Position numbers and translations under genes: made by a program. DNA of 19,507 nucleotides from Oscillospiraceae bacterium. Lineage in GTDB: Bacteria; Bacillota_A; Clostridia; Oscillospirales; JAAYXM01. This document shows positions 15,212 through 19,507 of the stretch, one piece after another. Each line of letters opens with the position of its first letter. Position 1 is the stretch's first letter. Under the pieces are notes generated by a model. The model was given only the letters and a program-made list of their open reading frames with translations. It was not told the DNA's origin and ran no database searches. Where the stretch lies: positions 1 through 19,507 of the forward strand of contig JAFXJK010000026.1 in assembly GCA_017532355.1 (NCBI GenBank). Reading direction: 5' to 3'.

Positions 15212-16180
15212 ATGAGTTTTTTTAATGATCTGAAAAAGAAAGATGAATACTATTATGATTTCGGAACAGGCAATAAAGTAAAAAGAGAAGATTCCAACAA
15301 AACGGATGATTTTCTGATTGGCTTCAACAGCGTTACGAATACGCCTATCGCAAAAACATTGCGTTATGAACCTAAAGAAGAGATAAAGCCAAGGCCGGTG
15401 TCATATTCATCAAACACATCCTATCGCGCACCACAGCTCAATACCAAACAGAGCTATACCCCGTCCACAGCACATCTCGGCGGAGACATCAAGACAGATG
15501 AGGACAAAAACCTCTTCTATAACGCCTTCGAAGCCGAAAACAGAGTCCAGCAGAACAAGCCCCAAAAGAGTCAGAACCCCGATGCCATAGAATTCGGAGA
15601 GGATTCCGAAACGTACAAAATCCTTCAGGATCTCGGAAACCGTTGGTATGCCACTTCAGATTCTGCCGAAAAGGATAGATTGCACGGCGTTGCAGAAGAT
15701 GTGAGAAGGTATCATCGTGAAGGAACACCCATTGTTGATAGACACGACCAAATTATGAACCTTTTGCACGAAAACGCAAAGACAGCTCAAAATTATCAAA
15801 AAACAATGACGGAAGGGTTTCCTGGTTTTCTATATCGTATGTCGGATGGAAACTATATGCTAGATTCCTCGACATATCTTATCGGAATGGTCGATGAAGG
15901 TGAATGGGACTATAAGTACAATGATGACTGGAGAGTTAAGTACGACTATTTTGATGGTAAGGATATGGATACTCCCAAAAGCAACTATCGAAACTGGACT
16001 CCGTGGATGTATTTTGACGGACATTTGATAGCGGCAGATAAACTTGGCAATATGAATATGGCGTATGTTGGAAACAAAATGGGGTTACCTGAATGGGTCT
16101 ATAAAAACTTTGAAACTACTGATAAAGACGATCCGTACTGGGTCCAGTACGGCATCGACCTTGCAAAATCAGGGAGGTAA
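15212..16180 (+). CDS. Unknown protein with possible polymorphic-toxin-type-44-like C-terminal domain
   Basis: 322 residues, no signal peptide or membrane segment. The first 130 residues look low-complexity and disordered (Lys, Ser, Asn, Pro rich); a helical stretch follows (about 130-200). The C-terminal ~100 residues carry WDYK (232-235), a Gly-rich LGNMNMAYVGNKMGLPEWV (278-296) and DDPYWVQYGID (306-316). Their order and spacing recall the toxin-44 module of polymorphic toxins (WDYK, GN...G..G, DDP...GI). Active residues are not known to me, so toxicity is inference. AAGGAGAA lies 6 nt before the ATG, inside the switch-like leader. Five bp separate it from the lipoprotein gene, as in a toxin-immunity pair. 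More AT-rich than the aro operon and metG, suggesting transfer. Confidence 0.55.
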   Translation: MSFFNDLKKKDEYYYDFGTGNKVKREDSNKTDDFLIGFNSVTNTPIAKTLRYEPKEEIKPRPVSYSSNTSYRAPQLNTKQSYTPSTAHLGGDIKTDEDKNLFYNAFEAENRVQQNKPQKSQNPDAIEFGEDSETYKILQDLGNRWYATSDSAEKDRLHGVAEDVRRYHREGTPIVDRHDQIMNLLHENAKTAQNYQKTMTEGFPGFLYRMSDGNYMLDSSTYLIGMVDEGEWDYKYNDDWRVKYDYFDGKDMDTPKSNYRNWTPWMYFDGHLIAADKLGNMNMAYVGNKMGLPEWVYKNFETTDKDDPYWVQYGIDLAKSGR

Positions 16181-16185
16181 GAAAA

Positions 16186-17151
16186 ATGAAGAAAGCTCTT
16201 TTGTTTATAGTCTTTGCGATGCTTCTCTTGCTTGCTTCGTGCGGTGAGAAAAAAGAAGCCGATATCTCCACGCTCGGAAACACTCCGGGAAATATATTGC
16301 TCGACGGTGAGGTTGCAGAGGACGATGAATTTGTTTATTACACCACAGACCATGGTGGCAAAGAGATATACAAAGCCAAAAAAGACTTTTCGGAAAAGAC
16401 AAAAATCGCAGAATGTCGATACGGAGCAAACTATTTGAATGTTTCCGGAGACCACCTGTATTTCATCGACGGATACCCAGGATACGTTTATAAAATGAAT
16501 AAGAACGGCGGTTTTAAACGTCCGATTATTCTCAAACAGACTACAAACGTCATCATAAGCGGAGACAGAATATATTATAAGCTGACGCCAAGCGACGGAA
16601 TTTTCTTCAAGATAGAGCAATACGCCGATGATTGGGGAAGTATATATTCCTGCAATCTCAACGGTCGCGACAAGAAGCTTATTGTAAAAGAAAAAATATC
16701 CGAGTTTTCTGTTGACGGAGAGACGATTTATTACACAAACAGTGAGGACGGGAATTCCCTATGGGCGATAGACACCTCTGGAAAAAATAAAAGAAAGCTT
16801 AACTCCGAATATACATTCAGCCCCAATTTTGATGACGAATATATCTACTATGTTACCACAGAAAGTTTCAACGTTTTCCGTATGAATAAAAAAACTCTCA
16901 AGGTCGAGTGCATAAGCGATGAATCGTGCAATAATATGAATCTTTCGGGAGATTGGATATATTACAGCCAACGCAAATACAATGGACATCTGTGCAGAGT
17001 GTCAAAGGACGGAAAGGTGAAAGAGGTTATTCTGGACGAGCCTGCGTTTGGAATAAATTTTGCAGCCAACTCGGTTTTCTACTTACGCCAGGGAGAGGAT
17101 CCAGACAGATACAGGCTTGATTTAGAAAACAAAGAAATTACAAAAGTTTAA
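16186..17151 (+). CDS. Lipoprotein with DUF5050-like beta-propeller repeats
   Basis: 321 residues. A typical lipoprotein signal: MKKALLFIVFAMLLLLASC with lipobox LASC and Cys19 as the lipidated residue, so it is exported and membrane-anchored. The mature part is built of repeats around I/V-YY and L-Y-F/Y strands (EFVYYTTD, HLYFIDG, RIYYKL, TIYYTNSEDG, YIYYVTT, WIYYSQRK, SVFYLRQG), spaced roughly 40-50 residues, the look of DUF5050 or YncE-like propellers. GGGAGG overlapping the end of the previous gene and a 5-bp gap imply coupled expression. It may be an immunity or partner protein of the upstream product, or an unrelated surface sensor. Followed by a strong terminator. Confidence 0.8.
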   Translation: MKKALLFIVFAMLLLLASCGEKKEADISTLGNTPGNILLDGEVAEDDEFVYYTTDHGGKEIYKAKKDFSEKTKIAECRYGANYLNVSGDHLYFIDGYPGYVYKMNKNGGFKRPIILKQTTNVIISGDRIYYKLTPSDGIFFKIEQYADDWGSIYSCNLNGRDKKLIVKEKISEFSVDGETIYYTNSEDGNSLWAIDTSGKNKRKLNSEYTFSPNFDDEYIYYVTTESFNVFRMNKKTLKVECISDESCNNMNLSGDWIYYSQRKYNGHLCRVSKDGKVKEVILDEPAFGINFAANSVFYLRQGEDPDRYRLDLENKEITKV

Positions 17152-17173
17152 AAGCTTTTCTTCACACACCCGG

Positions 17174-17205
17174 CAGAGCAAGGAACATCCCTTGCTCTGT
17201 TTTTT
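17174..17205 (+). terminator. Terminator of the toxin-like/lipoprotein unit
   Basis: Perfect 10-bp stem CAGAGCAAGG / CCTTGCTCTG (17174-17183 with 17190-17199), 6-nt loop, then six T. Confidence 0.92.
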
Positions 17206-17210
17206 CGCAC

Positions 17211-17244
17211 AAAAATTACGGAGTGTCATATTGGCACTCCGTAA
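17211..17244 (-). terminator. rnpB terminator
   Basis: Minus strand: TTACGGAGTG (17244-17235) pairs with CACTCCGTAA (17225-17216), 10 bp, 9-nt loop, then TTTTT (17215-17211). It follows the RNase P RNA 3' end at once and faces the plus-strand terminator at 17174-17205. Confidence 0.92.
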
Positions 17245-17245
17245 A

Positions 17246-17709
17246 TGGTGCGAGTGAGCCTGTAAGCCGAGTTCTGTCGTGTACAGTCATCTATCTACGC
17301 GACGTGTTGCCACGGCGCTTTAGCCACCTTCCCGAGGACAGCCGGGCCAGCCTTAAGTCCTCCTATGCGGTGTTGCTCCGGATAGAGTTTACATGATGAG
17401 CCGGTTCCCCGCTCACCCGTGAGCTCTTACCTCACGTTTCCACCCTTACCACGTCGTCGCAAGTGTCATTCCGTCGCCTTGCCGTTTCCGACAAGGCTCT
17501 TATATGACACTGCTTCTCCTTTTCCCCACAAAGCAGGCTTTGCGGGGGCCCCGTTTTTACGAGACGGAGAGTGGCGGTATCTCTCTGTTGCACTTTTCCT
17601 GAAGTCGCCTTCGGCGGGCGTTACCCGTTATCCTTGCCCTGTGGAGCTCGGACTTTCCTCATGCGCCGCCTTTCGGCATATAGCGCACGCGACTGTATAG
17701 CTTACTCGC
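17246..17709 (-). ncRNA. rnpB: RNase P RNA, class A
   Basis: Catalytic RNA that removes 5' leaders from pre-tRNAs. Conserved blocks on the minus strand, in order: GAGGAAAGTCCGAGCTCC, ACAGAGAGATACCGCC, GGTAAGGGTGGAAACG, GTAAACTC then CCGGAGCAA, and near the 3' end AGATAGATGACTGTAC then ACGACAGAACTCGGCTTA. P1 is formed by GCGAGTAAGC (17709-17700) with GCTCACTCGC (17259-17250), one A-C mismatch in ten. The 3' end reads GCACCA. Class A is inferred from the core layout and is usual for Clostridia, unlike Bacillus (class B). Length about 465 nt is on the long side, partly from a two-tier helix, probably P12 (17462-17511): AGTGTCAT/ATGACACT outside, a 9-bp inner stem with a GAAA tetraloop. Confidence 0.96.
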
Positions 17710-17715
17710 GTAAAT

Positions 17716-17745
17716 ATTATAATTTAGAAAGCGGCACCTTGTCAA
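17716..17745 (-). promoter_or_regulatory. rnpB promoter
   Basis: Minus strand TTGACA (17745-17740), 18-bp spacer, TATAAT (17721-17716); both hexamers perfect. The predicted start, 7 nt further on, falls at about 17709, exactly where P1 begins. Confidence 0.9.
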
Positions 17746-17806
17746 GCTTCGCTTCATAACGCTTTTTCGCATTATCGTATTTATTATTTTGCAACACTAA
17801 AACGAA

Positions 17807-17831
17807 ATAGTAAAAATTTTTTAAATACTAT
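17807..17831. repeat. ATAGTA...TACTAT inverted repeat upstream of the DUF2089 gene
   Basis: 6-bp arms (17807-17812 and 17826-17831) around an A/T-only 13-bp centre, ending 1 bp before the -35 of the following promoter. Possible operator, weak because the region is very AT-rich. Confidence 0.3.
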
Positions 17832-17832
17832 A

Positions 17833-17861
17833 TTGACTTTTTCAAAACACTATGTTAATAT
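17833..17861 (+). promoter_or_regulatory. Promoter of the DUF2089 gene
   Basis: TTGACT (17833-17838), 17-bp spacer, TAATAT (17856-17861), about 20 bp before the start codon, so the leader is very short. Divergent from the rnpB promoter. Confidence 0.6.
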
Positions 17862-17881
17862 AACAATAGAGGTGATCACTA

Positions 17882-18637
17882 ATGACAAAAATTCTTTCTA
17901 CTTGCCCCGTCTGTAAAAAAGATCTCAATATCACTTGTCTTACCTGCGAAAATTGCGGTCTCGAGTTAAAAAACAACTTTGAACTCAGCATTTTTGACAG
18001 GCTTGATGAAAGTAATTACGAGTTTCTCATTGAGTTCTTAAGAAATAAGGGCAACCTTAAAAACGTTCAGGAGAATCTTGGACTTAATTATCCCCAAGCA
18101 AAAAAGAAACTTGATGCCGTCCTTTCTGCATTAGGTCTCTTAAATCATGAAGTTGAAGAAGAAGAAAGCGAGGAAATCGATATGTCAAACTGGTTTACGG
18201 ACAAAAACAGCGCAAAAGCATCAGATATCATAAAGGCAAAGCTAAAGGAAAACGGCGGTCGTGTTATTGTCAATACCGCAAGAGGACTTCCATGCGACAT
18301 CGCAGTTGCTTCAGATGGTATTTCTTTCGTGAGCAGCAAACTCCCGATAAAACCGCCATACCGCTTTGAAGTTTTCGACCTTGTTGTAGAGCTTCTCTTA
18401 AAAAACGGTGGAAGAGCAAAAAAAGGCAACGGTCGCAACAACAAATTGGGCGAGGACGGATGTACTGAAAACACCGTCGTCGGATATATCGCCAAGCATT
18501 ACGCCGGCAAAAGACCCGGCGAGTCGGTATTTGACCCCGTCTTTGTATTTGCCGCTGTGCTTGAGTGGGCCGAAATCGCTTGGAACGAACGCGGAGAGCT
18601 TATTCTTACCGCATCATATAAGGATAAGATAAAATGA
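17882..18637 (+). CDS. DUF2089 family protein with extra C-terminal region
   Basis: 251 residues. The N-terminal ~90 residues match the DUF2089 pattern: a zinc ribbon with CPVC (8-11) and CENC (22-25), then FELSIFDRLDESNYEFLIEFLRNKGNLKNVQENLGLNYPQAKKKLD, which in this family is a sigma-like helix-turn-helix; a DNA-binding regulator role is likely but unproven. An acidic linker (EVEEEESEEID, 94-104) leads to a C-terminal domain of about 145 residues that I do not recognise; it includes a basic loop RAKKGNGRNNK. Typical DUF2089 proteins are nearer 100-120 residues, so the extension is unusual. AGAGGTGAT lies just upstream of the ATG. The stop overlaps a possible micro-ORF (ATGA). I see no clear terminator before rpmE. 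Confidence 0.85.
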   Translation: MTKILSTCPVCKKDLNITCLTCENCGLELKNNFELSIFDRLDESNYEFLIEFLRNKGNLKNVQENLGLNYPQAKKKLDAVLSALGLLNHEVEEEESEEIDMSNWFTDKNSAKASDIIKAKLKENGGRVIVNTARGLPCDIAVASDGISFVSSKLPIKPPYRFEVFDLVVELLLKNGGRAKKGNGRNNKLGEDGCTENTVVGYIAKHYAGKRPGESVFDPVFVFAAVLEWAEIAWNERGELILTASYKDKIK

Positions 18638-18699
18638 GAATTTTACTTTTTGCACTATGCGCTTACATCAACAAACTCTTTTTCAAAACGCGCTGGTAA
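18634..18699 (+). CDS. Possible 21-residue hydrophobic micro-protein
   Basis: ATG overlaps the DUF2089 stop as ATGA, with AAGGATAAG about 5-7 nt upstream, giving translational coupling. The product opens MRILLFALCAYINKLFF and ends KTRW: a short hydrophobic stretch with a basic C-terminus, the look of a tiny membrane peptide. It could be chance, since the frame is only 22 codons and nothing else supports it. Confidence 0.3.
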   Translation: MRILLFALCAYINKLFFKTRW

Positions 18700-18784
18700 T
18701 GACCTTTCCCATCCCTCTTAAGTCGCTTTTTGTTTACGAAGTTTTCTCCATTTTATCTTTTTTTGTAAAAATTTAAAAAATAGC

Positions 18785-18813
18785 TTGATTTTTGCTTTGG
18801 TTTGTGTTATTAT
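18785..18813 (+). promoter_or_regulatory. rpmE promoter
   Basis: TTGATT (18785-18790), 17-bp spacer, TATTAT (18808-18813), about 40 bp before the start codon. Confidence 0.7.
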
Positions 18814-18853
18814 CTATTGTGCTATTTAATGCGTACCGAAAGAGGTGAATTTC

Positions 18854-19063
18854 ATGAAGGCAGGTATCCATCCTGATTATAAGCAGACAACTATTACCTG
18901 TGCATGCGGCGAGGTTATAGAGACTGGCTCTACAAAGGAAAACATCAAGGTTGAAATTTGTTCAAAGTGCCATCCGTTCTATACCGGCAAGCAGAAGCTT
19001 GTTGATACAGGCGGCCGTGTCGATAGGTTCAACAAAAAATTCGGTTTGTCCCAGGATAAGTAA
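18854..19063 (+). CDS. rpmE: 50S ribosomal protein L31, zinc-binding type
   Basis: Small protein of the large ribosomal subunit that bridges to the 30S head. 69 residues, full length, beginning MKAGIHPDY as in the family. The four zinc ligands of the C+ type are present: Cys16, Cys18, Cys36, Cys39 (CAC and CSKC). The paralogue without cysteines, used under zinc limitation, is not in this window. The start is the ATG at 18854, with AGAGGTG 7 nt upstream; the in-frame GTG at 18845 lies inside that ribosome site and was rejected. Own promoter and terminator, so monocistronic. Confidence 0.97.
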   Translation: MKAGIHPDYKQTTITCACGEVIETGSTKENIKVEICSKCHPFYTGKQKLVDTGGRVDRFNKKFGLSQDK

Positions 19064-19086
19064 TTATCGTTGTGTCAAGATCCGTG

Positions 19087-19114
19087 CCGAAGCTGTATTT
19101 CAGCTTCGGTTTTT
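19087..19114 (+). terminator. rpmE terminator
   Basis: CCGAAGCTG / CAGCTTCGG (19087-19095 with 19101-19109), 9 bp, 5-nt loop, then TTTTT. It lies 22 bp before the ung start codon. Confidence 0.92.
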
Positions 19115-19135
19115 GTTGTATAAGGAGGTTTTTCT

Positions 19136-19507
19136 ATGGTAGATCTCAAAAATGAATGGAACGACATTCTCCGCGACGAATTTGAGAAAGAGTATTATCT
19201 CAATCTTCGCGCATTTCTTCGCGAGGAGTATAAGACGCACAGAATCTTTCCCGAGATGCAGGATATTTTCACTGCGCTCCGTCTGACACCGTATAACGAC
19301 GTCAAGGTCGTCATCCTCGGTCAGGACCCGTACCACGGCGAAGGTCAGGCGCACGGCCTTGCTTTCTCCGTAAAGGACGGTGTTGCCATTCCCCCGTCGC
19401 TCCGGAATATGTACAAGGAAATATACGACGAAACAGGAAACCCACCACCCGAATCGGGAAACCTCACTCGTTGGGCAGAGCAGGGAGTGCTTCTCCTCAA
19501 CGCCGCA
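19136..19507 (+). CDS. ung: Uracil-DNA glycosylase, family 1 (partial, 3' end off window)
   Basis: Base-excision repair enzyme that removes uracil from DNA. 124 codons are visible of about 220-225. The water-activating motif [18 protein letters not shown] spans 62-79, with catalytic Asp64. The uracil-binding and C-terminal HPSP-type motif lie beyond the right edge. [10 protein letters not shown] (86-95) and [12 protein letters not shown] (113-124) are also family hallmarks. The start ATG has TAAGGAGG 8 nt upstream. Because a terminator precedes it and no promoter is evident in the 22-bp gap, transcription may come partly from rpmE read-through. Confidence 0.97.
   Translation, partial: MVDLKNEWNDILRDEFEKEYYLNLRAFLREEYKTHRIFPEMQDIFTALRLTPYNDVKVVILGQDPYHGEGQAHGLAFSVKDGVAIPPSLRNMYKEIYDETGNPPPESGNLTRWAEQGVLLLNAA

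Overview
The window looks like chromosome from a low-to-mid GC Gram-positive of the class Clostridia, probably an Oscillospiraceae/Ruminococcaceae-type gut lineage. Reasons: strong AGGAGG-type ribosome binding sites, near-consensus sigma-A promoters, U-tract terminators, a VanW protein, a DUF975-like membrane protein, a DUF6809-like small protein, a DUF2089 protein, a zinc-type L31 and a class A RNase P RNA. The lineage is inferred from gene content, not from a search.

Left part (1-2000): the 5' two thirds of gap (glyceraldehyde-3-phosphate dehydrogenase, minus strand, running off the left edge) is divergent from a plus-strand NodB-like polysaccharide-deacetylase-type protein with a clean terminator.

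Centre (1967-9435): one compact minus-strand operon for aromatic amino acids, in transcription order aroF (DAHP synthase), tyrA, aroB, aroA, aroC, pheA, then an RluA-type pseudouridine synthase. Genes overlap or lie within 14 bp. They supply entry into the shikimate pathway, three common-pathway steps, and both branch enzymes for Tyr and Phe. Upstream is a perfect TTGACA-17-TATAAT promoter. Its leader encodes a 23-residue peptide with the run IFYYFYFYFF, overlaps a 13-15 bp hairpin and ends in an intrinsic terminator. This reads as ribosome-mediated attenuation by Phe and Tyr supply, and it is the main finding.

9456-14260: a minus-strand envelope pair (VanW protein, DUF975-like membrane protein) is divergent from metG (methionyl-tRNA synthetase), each with its own promoter.

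14260-17210 is an accessory island: a REP-like palindrome, a DUF6809-like gene, a 10-bp phased repeat array, a structured RNA directly after ATGA that resembles a stand-alone HEARO (IscB omega-RNA type) element, and a two-gene unit. That unit is a protein with a possible polymorphic-toxin-44-like C-terminus plus a beta-propeller-like lipoprotein, behind a leader with mutually exclusive hairpins.

Right part: rnpB (minus strand, with promoter and terminator), a DUF2089 protein with a possible coupled micro-ORF, rpmE (L31), and the 5' part of ung running off the right edge.
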